Notes: a model not told the origin generated them from the letters alone. A stretch of 64,000 nucleotides of DNA from Symbiodinium kawagutii (GCA_009767595.1 VSDK01007202.1:303227-367226), one strand, 5' to 3'. Positions 8,576 through 20,749 are shown, counted from the first letter of the stretch. A program made the numbers and translations.

Positions 8576-8811
8576 GCCTCCTAGCCATGTAGCATCATGT
8601 TGATTGATGTTGTTCAACCCTGACCGTTCATGATGAGGTGGATGTTAACGACTATTTATTGATGACTCATGGCGTTTGCTGATGCTCAGTGCTGGGCAGT
8701 CCTGGACCATCCTTGGCCCCCGGGGTCACCATGGAACTGCCCAGGAAAGTCTGTTGCCTTGCGAGCTCTGTGGAAGGCCTGGGGGCGCGGCCAGATGGAA
8801 GCTACACCATG
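8576..8811. other. no gene recognised
   Basis: Short mixed region with a GC-rich patch at 8695-8800; nothing identifiable. Confidence 0.5.
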
Positions 8812-8985
8812 AATGGTGGTTTTAAACACGTTTTATTTTTCCTTGAAGAAAGAGTTGCTTGGCCATAGTTTTCAATATTAGGGGTACCTTGACTAACAGA
8901 AGATCAGGATTATTTTCCTAGTATCAACAAATGGTTGGTTGGTTGACTAATATCATTTCATAGGGTTGGTTCAAGCACCAAGCAG
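8812..8985. mobile_element. family B inverted-repeat element, interrupted copy
   Basis: Left end tggtggttttaaacacgttttattt; right part ggttggttggttgactaatat...ttcatagggttggttcaagcaccaagcag. The middle is about 70 bp longer than in compact copies, suggesting an insertion at about 8850-8905. Both ends carry substitutions in the terminal repeat. Confidence 0.6.
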
Positions 8986-9753
8986 ATTACATTTGCGTTA
9001 CATCCAAATCTGTATGTTTAGATTTGATGATGCTTGATGAAATGATATGTTATTGTGCTTTTTGCACGAGATTTTTCGGTGTCTCTGTTGGTGGTGCCAG
9101 GACCGGTCACTCCAGCCGCACGTGTAGTCTTCCGCAGACCCGGAAGCAGCGTCGATGGCGCCAACAGCTTGTGACTTGCTTGGGAATGGGGATGGAAGGA
9201 CTTCTGAATGAGAGAAGTGCACAAACGACTCAGTCTTGGTGAGCGATTCTAGTGAAGAGCTTGGCAAATATCCATGCCGATGCCTTTGCAAGTAGATCCT
9301 TGAGATGTTTTGTCAGAGCTTTTCCTTGTGGTATAGCGTGGTAGGTGAAAGTCTTTAGTTCAACATGTTCAACTAAAATAGCGCCGAAGAGATCGCTGTC
9401 CTGCACTAAAGACTTATCAGATAGGGGGTGATCCCGGTGCGGTCACGACAAACCTATTTCCTGAACGAATAGTGCGCAATTTGGGTAACCACAGCCAATC
9501 TTCCATCATGTATGGGTGCCCCAAAACAGGTCAGCCCTGAACATCTTTAGTCCTCACTACGAACAATATCCATATGGCCATATGGTCATATGCTGTGGGT
9601 CAACACTAGATATATCTAGAATATTTTCGTGGGCAAAGAACATCCTGACATTGGAGCACTCCAATTTTCTTTACTTGCATTGGGATACCGCATATTCGCA
9701 TAAGACATGTGTTGTGTCATGTTTCTTTAGTGGATTACTCACATACGACATCA
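8986..9753. other. no gene recognised; 16-bp perfect palindrome
   Basis: A GC-richer patch at 9080-9210 is open in more than one frame without a recognisable product. At 9570-9585 ccatatggccatatgg is a perfect palindrome within a catatg-rich segment. Confidence 0.45.
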
Positions 9754-9858
9754 TCTGGTTGGTGTTTTCAAACCATGTTTTATTTTCCCTAATTAGTGAT
9801 TATCAACATATGGTTGCTTGACCAATATTTTTCATAGGGGGTGAAACTACCAACCAGT
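9754..9858. mobile_element. family B inverted-repeat element
   Basis: About 105 bp, close to the family form: starts tctggttggtgttttcaaac, contains the conserved ttttattttccc and gttgcttgaccaatatttttcatag, ends gaaactaccaaccagt. Confidence 0.75.
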
Positions 9859-10320
9859 CACTTTTTGGGATTCTTTTCGGTTGTTCAACCACACAACTTC
9901 TCCCCACAGTGATAGTGGTGCGAGGCTCCCTGGAAGCTCTATGAGATCTATGTGCCACTTGGTGAGACAGCAGGATATCCCTTGCTCACCTCAGACAGCT
10001 TAGCATTGCTGATTGCAGCTCGAGCTTGGCGCAACAGCAAATGTATGGCTACATTGTGTGAGGTGCTACAACAGTAGTTCTGTAGCAGCAGCGTTGGTGA
10101 GGTCGTTTATGTCGTTTGTCTGCTGTGATCTACGAGTATGGTTCTATGCACCAAACAGCACTAAACAACTTCTTGGATTCTTGGTGGCTCTATGGCCTTT
10201 GCAGCGCCAAGGTCACTGCAACACAACACGCAGAGATTGTGTTCCTTGGGACTCTTTGTGGAGGGAAGGCTGCGGTCGATTTCAGAGACTCCCCTGTTCC
10301 GGGACGTAGCTAATGTTTGT
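9859..10320. other. no gene recognised
   Basis: Overlapping open frames of 60-98 codons on both strands; none resembles a known protein. Confidence 0.4.
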
Positions 10321-10427
10321 ATATCATGGTTTCTTAAAATAGGCCCCCCCAAAATGGTTGATCTATTACTATAAATGCGGAATAAAGGATGATTTGGGGT
10401 GTACCCTATTTTCAGAAACCTCCATAT
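10321..10427. mobile_element. family A inverted-repeat element
   Basis: Family A is about 80-120 bp. It begins GGTGGTTTCTCAAAATAGGG followed by acccccaaatcatcc or by ccccaaaaatggttggtttatta, and ends with the complementary ggatgatttgggggtacccta, then ttttgagaaacaccatat. This copy: left arm atggtttcttaaaatagg, then cccccccaaaatggttgat; right arm ggatgatttggggtgtaccctattttcagaaacctccatat. No coding capacity; it would fold into a long imperfect hairpin. Confidence 0.8.
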
Positions 10428-11450
10428 GCAGTACTAACGTTGCCAAATTGCAATGTCAGGTTCATCCTCATAAACACATGCAAGGTGCTGAAGTTTGAGC
10501 GTGGGCTTTTAATGTTGGCAACCGGCACAACTGAAAAATGCCATCTTTGGGAATGGTTGGTTCCCCGGAGATGTGGTGATTTCTCGCATTTTGCGGACGT
10601 CTTTTGACATCATTGGTGTGGCAGGAAAGCTTGTCGTTCTGCTAGCTGTTGTGTTGGGTATCATGACTGTCCATGAAGAGGCAATCCGAGATACGCAGCA
10701 TTTGTGCTCGCTATCCTGAGGGAGCAGCCCCAGGTGCCGTCTTGGTCTCCACCTCTGATCAAGCTGCCTTGGGTTTTCTTCGCAGCGCTGCAGAAACACA
10801 TGCAGCGACCACCAGAAGTGGCACGCAAACACAAAGCATGTTGCGAGGCTTGTGATGGACTGTTGGTGCCAGGGTCGGAGATGAGTTCGGATACCCAAGG
10901 TCATCCAGGGTCTATCCATCTTCAGACTCTGATGCTTCGGAAGGAAACCAACCAGGTTGAAGCTCCCGAGAAAGGGGAAAATACGAGTATGATCACAGAT
11001 GTGGAAAAATGTCGTGCATGCAACCTGGATGCCTTGAAATAGACACCTTTGGACGATTGGAAGGCACATATAATCCCCTCACGGATTGGTTGAACATTGG
11101 CACCAAACCTAGTTCAGGGCACCCTACAGGGATGCTGCAGCCCTGGACACCGGTGGTTTGGATAGCTAATTCCGATGGATTCCTTCCAGAAACTCTGGTG
11201 TTGATAGGTTTGTTGGTTGGTTCGCTGGATAGTTACTGTAGCTCATGCGTCGAAGTTGGCCGATCTTTTTTCTATCACTGTTCTTTTTGGGTACCTTCTT
11301 GATATTGCTTTTCCACTATGATGGTGTGTGTGTGTTTTCTTCACCTTTCATCATTTGGTTGTTTGCCAAGCTTTCACCAGGAACCATTAGCCGTGCAGTC
11401 AACATCGGCTGTTCGAAATAAGTGACATTTTGTTACATTACAGTTGTTGT
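10428..11450 (+). other. weak exon candidate 10704-11042, otherwise nothing recognised
   Basis: An open plus-strand frame of about 112 codons at 10704-11042 includes two CxxC pairs (CCEAC and KCRAC) and an amphipathic stretch around ALQKHMQRPPEVARKHK. A frame of similar length is open on the minus strand over the same bases, so coding is uncertain and no family is recognised. The rest of the span is unclassified. Confidence 0.25.
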
Positions 11451-11880
11451 TTTCCATCATCGATTGATCATTGATCAACCATTAATGAATCATTAATCAA
11501 CCATTGGCCATCAATGATTTTTGATGGCATTTAACAGCATCAACCGTTCACCATTCATGGCTTCTTGGTGCATCAACATCAAGAATTCACCATATTCTCG
11601 TCGTCGTCCATAAGCATTGTTGTTGCCATCCAGCCGGAATTATAGAAATCATTTACTGCCATTTACCATCAGAATCAACAACTTGTTGGAATCATCAAAC
11701 ATGAACAACCCTGAATCATTAGGCATTGATAAGCCATTCATAGCATCACAAACCATTCACAATATCCATGAACATCTAATAGCCAATGTATTGGCATCAT
11801 AATTAATAAAGAGACCCTCAGAATCATCATTAAGAAAGACAAAAACCAATTCGCATCATAAGTCTGATCACCATGAACCA
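11451..11880. repeat. degenerate ATCA/ACCATTAA-rich low-complexity sequence
   Basis: Repeated permutations of catcattaatcaaccatt and similar words without a fixed period. The same style recurs at 12395-12500, 17757-17945, 23470-23530, 23660-23800, 36280-36780 and 63680-63960. Confidence 0.6.
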
Positions 11881-12080
11881 CCATGAATCACCGTGAAAAA
11901 AGAACCCTTGATGTCACCTGCTTGTCCCCGCCCCACCCGGCAACGCGCCCAGGTTTGACGCCTGGCCACTGGAGGCGGTTCCCAAGGCCCCGTTCGCCAT
12001 GGATGACCAGGACCGGCGGAGTGCTGGATCTCCTTCTGGACCATGGATCTGACCATGGAGGTCCATGGTCGGTTTAGATC
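11881..12080. other. GC-rich island ending in a 20-bp palindrome
   Basis: Sharp rise in GC content at about 11915-12050, open in frames on both strands, possibly an exon but unassigned. At 12051-12070 gaccatgga-gg-tccatggtc is a 9-bp-stem palindrome. Confidence 0.4.
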
Positions 12081-12638
12081 TTAGTCAATGGTGAAGTGAT
12101 TCCGAACAAACACTGATTAACCCCTTGATTGAATCAGCAATTTTCGGTTCACTATATGATGTGAGCAACTAGTGGTTGAATCAAACATCACTGGTCAATC
12201 AATAGGAGATCCCATGGTCCAAATCTAGTGTTCGCTTAACCGCTGGTCACAAACAATTCTAAGTAGGGTATTGGTCAATAGGGAACAGTAGTACAAACCT
12301 GGTGTTAACCCTATCCAGAACCATCAATCGTATATGGTTAAGACGACGATAAGCAACAATCATGGTCATTCATGGTTATCATGGTGCTTTTATAATAATC
12401 TTTGACAAATTGGTTGATAACGATGGATATCATTCACAATCATTGACAAATCGGTTCATCATGATGGATATTGGTCAATCATTGATTCATCGTGTGCTTT
12501 GTGGTTCCTGTGTTATCCCATGTTATCCCCGTGTTTCCATCCCTGCCGTGACGGAACTGCAGGAACTGCTGACCTTGAAAAACTACCAGAATTGATAAGC
12601 AGGTCGTGGTGAATCCGTGTCCCACATGATTTCCAGTT
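12081..12638. other. no gene recognised
   Basis: Diverged low-complexity DNA with repeated tggtcaat, gattgaatca and gttatcatgg words; no plausible coding frame. Confidence 0.5.
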
Positions 12639-12757
12639 GGCAGTGGGTCAAAATTCTGTACCCCTGGTTCCCCTATCATTAACCATTGTTTTCCCTGTCA
12701 AATATTATTTGGTTGATAATTACAAGCCATTATTGTTGGTTAATGTTGACTCACAGC
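12639..12757. mobile_element. family C inverted-repeat element
   Basis: Family C has termini reading TGGCTATGGGTCAATATT or TGGCAGTGGGTCAAA and their complements, with an inner gggggataatcaccaacaaaactatagggaaaacaatggttaatgat segment or its complement. Intact copies are about 110-120 bp. This copy runs tggcagtgggtcaaaattctgtacccctggttcccc...ttggttaatgttgactcacagcta and is in the inverse orientation to the copy at 42986. Confidence 0.7.
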
Positions 12758-12909
12758 TAGTTGAGAGCAGTCAACCAGCTTGGATGTTCAGCTTGGATGT
12801 GCCATGCTGAAGACGTCACGACGTCTCCGGAGATAGGCATCAAGCCTCACGACTGTGAGGAACTGGCTGTGATTTACTTTACAGGGAAGAGCCGATCCTA
12901 CTATTCACA

Positions 12910-13021
12910 TGATGGTTGCTCAAGCCATAGGGGACCCCCCCAAATCTTCCAATATTAACCATTTATATACAGCAATAAACAAGCCATTTTTGAGGTTCCC
13001 AACTTTGAGAAGCCACCACAT
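12910..13021. mobile_element. family A inverted-repeat element
   Basis: Left end gatggttgctcaagccatagggg followed by accccccc aaatcttcc; right end aagccatttttgaggttcccaactttgagaagccaccacat. Both terminal repeats are recognisable with several substitutions. Confidence 0.7.
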
Positions 13022-13336
13022 CTATTCATAACTCCAGCCGCTACACAAAGGGTTGATCGATGTTGATCGTGTCACTCAACCATCTTTGATGATGATTTCT
13101 TTAAGCATCAAAGGTTTGGTCGTGCTCCCAGTTCAGTTACCAACGGGTCTTGCAGGTATTTAACTGTAATCAATAATTTATTTGCCACAGTATCAATTAC
13201 TCGTATGCATCTAGTGAATAGCGAGATTATGCAAGGGACTGTCTAGATATACACTGAATCATGTCAGAATGCCTGAAGACGCTCCCCAAGTTAATACAAT
13301 TCATTACTGCGATCGATTTGACAACCCACCGACCAG

Positions 13337-13419
13337 GATGAAGAAGCACAGCTTCAAGCTGCGCTCTTGGCTTCTCTCCAGGATGGTCCATCCGATTCCC
13401 CAGTGGCTGAGCAGGCCAG
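13337..13419 (+). CDS. exon candidate encoding a ubiquitin-interacting-motif-like helix
   Basis: The 83-bp segment follows gaccAG before a G and ends before GCAAGT, a GC-type donor; AG-before-G acceptors and GC donors are both common in dinoflagellate introns. Its translation begins DEEAQLQAALLASLQDG. This fits the UIM pattern of acidic residues, a hydrophobic residue, two of any kind, Ala, three of any kind, Ser, two of any kind, acidic. UIMs bind ubiquitin and occur in proteasome-associated, deubiquitinating and endocytic proteins. No neighbouring exon was recognised, so the gene remains unknown. The match covers one short helix and could be chance; the frame stays open past the proposed donor. 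Confidence 0.4.
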
Positions 13420-13492
13420 GCAAGTGTCCATTGACACACCCGCGCGGAGTTGCAACATCCACGGAAAATTCAATGATCCATGCCGCTATACT

Positions 13493-13555
13493 TGGCTATG
13501 GGTCAATATTGACCAGCAATGATAGGGGACAATAACCAACCAAAATCATTGTGGA
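13493..13555. mobile_element. family C element, left half only
   Basis: Reads ttggctatgggtcaatattgaccagcaatgataggggacaataaccaaccaaaat and then loses similarity; the other terminal repeat is absent. Confidence 0.6.
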
Positions 13556-15492
13556 TATAACCGCGCAAGAGGAACATTAGATGAGGGCCACATCTCTGCA
13601 AGTGGTTTCTCATCAACATGACTCACCCTGCAGAGCAACTGGGTTATAAGTCAGTAGTGTCGATGAATGGCTGCGGCACCCAAACTGTTGCCCATTTTTG
13701 TGGTTTAATCTGGCAACGGATTTTGAAGTCATAGTTCAATCAGAAACCATGGTTTGTGTTTACTCGACGACCCAATTCGGGTGTGATGTTTTGGAATCTA
13801 TGTCGAAGCCAATTTTTGCAGTGCTGGAATCCTCTACGTGCTCCTTCCTGTCCAAGCATCACGCCCACCTGGTTCCGTGTGTTGGAAAATCTGAAGCAGT
13901 GATTTGTTTTGTGCAAGAAAAGGGAACACAAAGCACACAAGAAAGAATATGTGGCTTGATGAATGATATTTAATTACCCCAAATTCTCTGTCACAGCGAC
14001 AGCTTCGAAGTTTTGAAGGGTTTACCTCTGAGCATATGGAGAGTTCAGGAGTTTGATTGACATGTTACATTTTCATAAATTGTGAATGCCCATCAACATT
14101 GGACTCATAGAGAGTGTGGCTGAAACTGCGCGCTTGTCCGCCAGAAAATCTTGTGGTTGGTTGTTGTGATGCTAGAACAATAAGACTAGGGCCAACACCA
14201 ACCAACACTGGGGATACAAGATAAGAGATCGTGCTAGGTCAATGGCTAAGAAAAACATAGTCACTACTGTGGCTGAATGACTGCTAACAACCAACGTCAA
14301 CACTCACTAATGTACGGTGCCTTACTGGCCAAAGCAAGTGGCAAATGGCCAAGGGTACACCGGCAGATGTGAGTGGCTGGTGGTTTCAAATGCGAACTTT
14401 TTTTGTCGCACATAGCTGGGACGATTACTGTACCACATGTTGGGATGTTTGTTTGAAACTTGTTGAGACACGATCATGCCGGTGTGTATATGTATGCGGT
14501 AGTTCATCATTTTACTTGTAGATGGATGCTGCATGTATTTGCATGTATGCATCTGCATACATATTCATGTATGTTGATATGCATGCATACATAAATATAT
14601 AGTCATAACTTTCTTTATGCAAGTATTGCTTACCTAATTTATCGATATTGATTTACTCATTGTTGGATCCACCTCTGCTGTTGTGCTGCCCTTGTGTAGA
14701 AGTTTCTTGTTGCTTCTTCCGCAGTACTGGATGAGTTTTTGGCTTGACTAAGAATCTTTACATGGGAAAAGCTTCACAGGGATCAAGAACCAATAATCAT
14801 GGGACACTAGGAATGGGAACATGCCTCTTGTTGTTAAGCAGCACTTGCATCCGGATACTCTACAGTACCATTTGGGTTGTAAAAAAATCATAGCTCATGA
14901 CAACTCTGGTCTGTACTGTGAGTTTACTGCATGGTTTTTGACCACTGCAACAGCCTGTCCTTTAGTTGCTGGGCACTTTTCGTTGGTGGTTCAATCTCCA
15001 TAGTATTGGCCCCCAATCAGGAATGATCAAGCCGTAACCAGGGTGTAACTTGAGGTTGATTTCGCATGACCGTTTCTCGTCTGTGGCTGTGGGTCAAGCG
15101 CCCCTGTACCCCTTGTTGTTGGGATGTTCCCCCATAGAAGTTACTTTGTGTTGACTAGTGACCAGCATGTGACCAAGAAAGTGGATCAACTAAATTCGCC
15201 TTAGGCCCAACTCTGAAGCTGTTTGATTATATAGAGGGTGATGGGCAAGCATGCGGTTGTTGGATGTCACCATGAATAAACAACAATAGCCACTTTTTGC
15301 TTGTGGTGAGCATTGGTTGTTGGTCGTTAATGATGGGTATTTCTAGTGATGAGTCCATCATTTACTTGTCTATGTGAAACCATCGCGTTGCTTATTCATA
15401 ATATCAGTTGCCCAAAGACCCAGACCGGCATGGAAGAATGGTGATGTTGGGTTGGTCCAAATGGCGCTGGGTCAATATTTTCCAACCAACAA
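13556..15492. other. no gene recognised
   Basis: Open frames of up to 91 codons (13698-13973, plus strand) without recognisable family. A catgcatacatac-type patch lies at 14530-14605. A possible family B left end (ggctggtggtttcaaa, 14367) lacks its partner. Confidence 0.45.
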
Positions 15493-15570
15493 ATGGTGGT
15501 TTCTCAGAATAGGGAACCCCAAAAAATGGTTGGTTTATTACCAAAAATGTTTCCTATTTGAGAAACACAC
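15493..15570. mobile_element. family A element, short copy
   Basis: About 78 bp: tggtggtttctcagaatagggaaccccaaaaaatggttggtttattaccaaaaatgtttcctatttgagaaacacac. The right subterminal block is deleted, leaving a compact hairpin. Confidence 0.75.
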
Positions 15571-16998
15571 GAATGGGTAGGATGAACATCCCAGCCAAGG
15601 ATAGTTTGGTCATTTTGGGATGTGAACAGCCAGGGGTACAGGGGCCCTTGGCCCTAACCACAAAGTCAGGTACTTTTTCAGTTGATCTGATCAAATGCTC
15701 AGCAACCGCCATAAAGCTCTGGTTGTGATGCCAGCACCAATGGAAGCGCCGGGTTGGTGCTTTGATAGGTTGGCCATCGAATCCTTGTGGTAGCGCAGGA
15801 GTGGAAATTGATACATCTATGATCCATTTTGAAATATTGTGAGTGGCTTCCATTGATGCATCTTGTGAAATGATTCATGAACATAATATGATTAATAGTA
15901 TACCCAATGAAGATCCTGTTTGGGATTCCCCGTGAAGCAGATCCCAGGTTTGAAACTAGGCTTCTAATGACATTCACTAGGCTTTCGACATTCTCCAAAG
16001 GATGAAGCGCTCTGGGTGTCCTGGGGATTGCATGCTTGATCCGTTTAAGCAGTATGAGTCTGGTTCATTGAGTTCTCTACAACCTAGCTAGTATTGGGCA
16101 ATAACATTTTGGAACATATCTCAGCAAGTTCTACATATCGGGGATAGGCAGGGCCATGTTTCTTTTTCCCGCAATTGCGGCTGGTTGGCTCCGCACAACT
16201 GAACTGAATTCATTCATGCAGGAAGGAACAAAAGATCCTTGTAGCAACTTTTATAGACCAGTTTTTGCAAACTGATCAAGCAAACCTATCTCAACCAAAT
16301 TTGTGTTGAACAGTGAGGCTTATTGCTGCATGTGAAATTGAGGATCTGCAGCGAACTGAGGGATTGCACGCTTTCTGAACTTTCTGGAAGGGAGGTCAAT
16401 GCGTCAGCAAAGCTCTGATTCTGGGCGAAGGGTCTGCGATTAGCAATTGCTTGCACGTACTGCTGCATGGATGGAGAGGTGCCAAAACACATGGAGGGGT
16501 TCCTGGCAGGTCCCAGCTGCACGTCCTTGACGTTCCTTGGGGCAGCGCCACGGGGCGCGCGCCCATGATTTTTTTTGCCTCTTGCAGTTTGGGAGCGTGT
16601 GGCGCGACAGGAAAGACCCAAGGAAAAGAAACCGGAGAAGAACAAAAAGGACCGAAGCTCAGCTGACCAGTGGCTCCAGCATCTGCATAACGTGTTCAGG
16701 AAGTTGTGCTAAACATGCGCGTTTCTCTTTTTCTAGACCTACGTGGAAGTGCGCACGCTATTTCTACATGCTGTTGTAGGCTTGGGATTCTTCATGGCTT
16801 TCGTTCACCCTGCATGTTGTCATTTTCTCACCCGACTATTTTCGATGACGCCAGCCAAGTTCTATTATTTGTGAGCAGTGATGTTCATTGCTGCAACATG
16901 TCGGTGTTCCTGTTGAAGAACCGCGCGGCTGGAACATTTTTGCACGTGCAACATTGACGTGTTTTTGGCGCTCAGCCACATGTATTTACGTACAGGTT
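15571..16998. other. no gene recognised
   Basis: Open frames of 60-119 codons overlap on both strands (16286-16645 on the minus strand is the longest) but show no family features. A GC-rich patch lies at 16500-16560. Confidence 0.4.
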
Positions 16999-17118
16999 CA
17001 GGAGTACGCGTGGGTCCTGGAAGCCCTAGCACTGGACCCCAATGCCCGCGCCGATGTTGTTCGCTGGATGCCTTTATGGCCCGGAGGACACCGCGGCAAA
17101 ACCTATTTGCAGCGATGA
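16999..17118 (+). CDS. weak exon candidate, helical, unknown function
   Basis: The segment follows two AG-before-G acceptors (ttacgtacAG, gttcAG). Its translation starts EYAWVLEALALDPNARADVV and would form an amphipathic helix. All three plus frames are open over part of it, so the frame is not certain. An alternative frame continues to an AG/gtacat boundary at 17159. Not recognised. Confidence 0.25.
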   Translation, partial: QEYAWVLEALALDPNARADVVRWMPLWPGGHRGKTYLQR

Positions 17119-18047
17119 AGAGGCGCGATTCTTGGCAGCCATGACTAATCAACCACAGGTACATGGCAAAGAAACTAGCCAACCCACCAACCATCTACGG
17201 CTGAGTCCATGGAAATAATCTTGCAAGAATTGGGATGGGATCATGGCTGCGCTGTTTGGCTTGTTGCGTTTTCGTGGGCATTACACATGGTAGTTTTGAT
17301 GGCTATGTAAAGTTCAGCCGGTCGCTTCAGTTGGTGCCGCCCTTCCCAAAACTGGTTGGCGTCAATAGTGGTTGAAAATTGCGTAGTTGCTGTAATGCAT
17401 CAGATGGATGGATGTGGTGAATGATAGTGTTTGATGAAAAGCTGTGATGATCGCAGTTGATTTTAGCTGCATGTTCTGTTCGTGCATGATCGCGTTTCAT
17501 GATCCTCACACATTCCAATCTTCAATTCAAATTTGGCAAATCTGGTTTTGATATCATTGCCTTGGTTTGTATGTGCCTGTGATTTTTTTTGTTGAACGCC
17601 TTACGCGAATCTGAAACCTTACCATGTGCTACCGTTGATTGAAGAAGTTCTGCCTCGGTTCTGGATCCATGTCCTCCATCCCCGGCAATGTGGGGGATCT
17701 GCCAAGGGCTATTGGTCATTGCCAGGAGGAGTGGTCGCCATTTCCCGTCGGTTCAAAGATAATGAACCATGTGATTTGCCATTATCATACTAGCAACCAT
17801 CATTAACAACATCGCTACTGATGAACAATATCAATACTAAACCATCCAAATTCATTAGCTAATCACTACTAAACCATCGAAATTCAGGAACTAACCACTC
17901 TAAATATTACTAAACCATCCAAATTCATGAATCAACCAGTACTGGCTGTGATGAATACGGTGCTGCTGCTCATCAGCTGTGTGTCAACACCAACTTCACA
18001 TCAACTACATGGATCCGGCGCAAGGTGGTGAAGAACCCGTGGGAACG
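17119..18047. other. no gene recognised; ACCATTAA-type low-complexity at 17757-17945
   Basis: The low-complexity segment contains three near copies of a word close to tactaaaccatccaaattcat, giving a period of about 45 bp. Confidence 0.5.
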
Positions 18048-18149
18048 GCTATGGGTCAACCAGTTAACCAACCAACTAAAGGCGGATAATCACCAAAATT
18101 AATAGGGAAAACAATGGTTAATGATGGAGGAGGTACAGGGTGAACTGAC
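18048..18149. mobile_element. family C element
   Basis: Starts cggctatgggtcaaccagttaaccaacc, contains gcggataatcaccaaaattaatagggaaaacaatggttaatgat and ends gtacagggtgaactg. The right terminus is diverged. Confidence 0.6.
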
Positions 18150-18577
18150 CAACTGCTATAGGTATATACTTATTGTTTGAGATACTATCATTTTTATGGT
18201 TTATTGTTTCACATGGTACGCGTATTGTTTCAGATATTTATCAAAAATGGTGTCCGCTTTTGAGATACTGCCACTGTTTTATTTTTTGAAACCCATAAGT
18301 CTAGAACCCAATTGTTTGGAGAGTGCAGATAGCACTTCTGGTTGACCTAGTTTCCCTACAGACCATTACGTGAGGATAGTAGGGGAGTATCTAACATGAT
18401 GGCTTGTCCAGATAATCGATCAGATGTACGTACGTAGTATGGTTTGTTGGTAAATCAGTACGATGTCTAAGTGATATTCCTCAGGATTTTGCTGATCGTT
18501 CTGAACTACCAGCTTGTTTACTGATCAAGCACGTATTACTTGGTAATGTCATCAGCTTGTCAATTGTTGATATAATT
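18150..18577. other. no gene recognised
   Basis: Diverged repeats of tattgtttcagatattt-like words at 18168-18265; otherwise unclassified. Confidence 0.45.
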
Positions 18578-18656
18578 GGGTGTTTCTCAAAACAGGAGTG
18601 CCCCCAAATCATGCAATTTTAACCATTCCTGTTAATAAACCAACCATTTCAGAAAT
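18578..18656. mobile_element. family A element, right end diverged
   Basis: Left end gggtgtttctcaaaacagg followed by agtgcccccaaatcatgc; right end weakly visible as aaccaaccatttcagaaa. Confidence 0.6.
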
Positions 18657-18667
18657 CAGTGGAATTT

Positions 18668-18780
18668 AACTATTCATATAAGACGAATATTATAACTTGT
18701 CAATCATATACGTCTGATATTGAACTATTCATATATTATAACTGTTATATAATTTGTATACGTCTTATTATTGACAAGCT
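18668..18780. repeat. AT-rich tandem pair of palindromic ~55-bp units
   Basis: Two units begin aactattcatata (18668 and 18724) and contain tatacgtctgatattg or tatacgtcttattattg. Within and between units taagacg/cgtctta and cttgtcaat/attgacaag pair as inverted repeats. Confidence 0.6.
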
Positions 18781-20690
18781 TATTCATTCGGCGTGGAACT
18801 TTCGTGGCCGCAGGTGGCCGTGAGCATTGTGGCCTTGGCTCGCACTCGGACTTCGCAATATGTCACCATGAATGAGCTGAACCAGGAAACGCGTCGCGAG
18901 TGACGGTTTCATGGATTTTGCCAACTGATGCCAGCAAGTAGCAGTATTCCAATCTTCAGAAATCTTGAAACCCCACGGCAGTGTACTTCAATGGGGTATT
19001 TCTTTCCCAGCGGTGAATGGATTGCTGATCGTGTACGACGTCTGTGACGAGTTACTTTCTATTGAGTCAATCCTTGTTTGCGAGTGGAACGACCATTCCT
19101 CAGTCATGGTGATGTGACACCGAGTCCGACAAGTTCCTTCAGTTATAGTCAAACTCCAAATCCCTGAATGAGACCAGATGAACTACCAAGGGTTTCTATG
19201 GGCAAACCAGCTAGTGAAAAAACGTCTTGAGAATTCTTTTACAATCTCAAACTAATTAGCTGTGGGCTGTGAAGTTCTATGTTCTGATGATGCTGATGAT
19301 GACGAAGAGGTAGTGATTGTGGGTGTCAATCTATGATAAACCAAAGCCAACAAAGGGAAGCTTTGCTAATCAATGATCAAGAAGAATCACTACAACAAGA
19401 ACAGGGGCATGAGACGGTGAATACCCTGAAGCAGACCTTTGAAACAAGCACGCCCTATTGGGTGATCAGGGTCGAATATATATGTCATTTGGTCATATCT
19501 TGCCGCCCATGGATATCATTGTGTATAGATAATCCCTGGACGATACATTCATCATCATTTAGAATCATTTTTAGTAGTCACAATCATTCATACACACATA
19601 CACATACACTTACACTGTAAGGTGCATCTTTCTCAAGGCGAGCTCCATGTTCTGGCACCAGGATGCAGCTTTTAAGAAGATCCTGAAGCCTTTGCTCAAG
19701 AAGCACCAAGTGAAACCTGGCTATGTCACAAAGCATCAGCTGTTTGATTAGACCATCTATCTGGTTATAATTGATTATGGCGATGATCATATCTGAAACA
19801 TCAGTCGAGGACATAATGCATATATTTTTGAGAAGTCATGGGAGAAGTCATGGGATGACATGGGAGAATCAGATGAATATTCAGCTATGTTTATGATCAA
19901 TCACTATTAATTACTTCACCAGGTTCATTAATCAACCACAGATAATTGACTGGTAACCCCCCTCCCGTACATCACGAGCTGTTTATGGTTAAACTGCTGG
20001 TGGTGTGTTAAGAGCTGAATCTACCATCACTGAAATCAGCTTCAAAACTGGACATTTCCAGTGCGCGATCCCACCGGCCGATGTATTCTCGACGTCCGTA
20101 ACATGTCTTCTTTAGTCGTGAGTACGGCTTTGTGGAGATTAAACTACGGCTATGCACACTTATTTGAAGATGTTTGAAGATCATCGTTTGCCGTGAATCG
20201 GATCCCTGTAGTAGGCCCCTTTTCCCTCTAGTAGGGCCGTTTTCAGGACGCTGTGTGCGATGCTTGAGCATCATCAGTGGTATTTTTGGACAAGCGTCAT
20301 CCAGGAAGCTTGAGTTTATAAGGATTTCTACACAAGATTGCAATGGGCATGCATCAATAGTCCCAACTCTCCAGTAGCACAAGATCCTACTCACCCAGAG
20401 GGTGACATGGGCCCGGTAGTTGCGTGTTGGGACCCCTCATTCACCACAGGGCCCGCACTGTTTCCATGGCTTTCCAACAGATGGTGTACCTTGACATCCA
20501 ACCGCGCCAGCTAATAACTCCCGCCTCAGCAGCCTCCCGGAGCGTGTCCTCAGGAAACTGTCGAAGGTTTGGCTGAGCAAATTTCCGTCACTCGGCGGTT
20601 CGGCAGCTTTTGTCGGCTGGATATCTGACGGATGAAGAGCTGGGTCAGTGACCAATCAGCATCAGGAGGAGAAGAGAAGCAAGGATGACA

Positions 20691-20691
<1 letters not shown>
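18781..20691. other. no gene recognised
   Basis: Short open frames on both strands, up to 128 codons on the minus strand at 20008-20394, without recognisable domain. A short acacata/cacatac run lies at 19591-19612. Confidence 0.4.

Positions 20692-20749
<58 letters not shown>
20692..20749 (+). repeat. (GAT)n trinucleotide repeat
   Basis: About 18 nearly uninterrupted gat units. Poly-His and poly-Met frames through it are products of the repeat. Confidence 0.95.

Noticed and set aside
8183-8617. Poly-His, poly-Ile and poly-Met proteins at 8.2-8.6 kb and 20.55-20.88 kb
   Set aside because: Translation of trinucleotide repeats in different frames.
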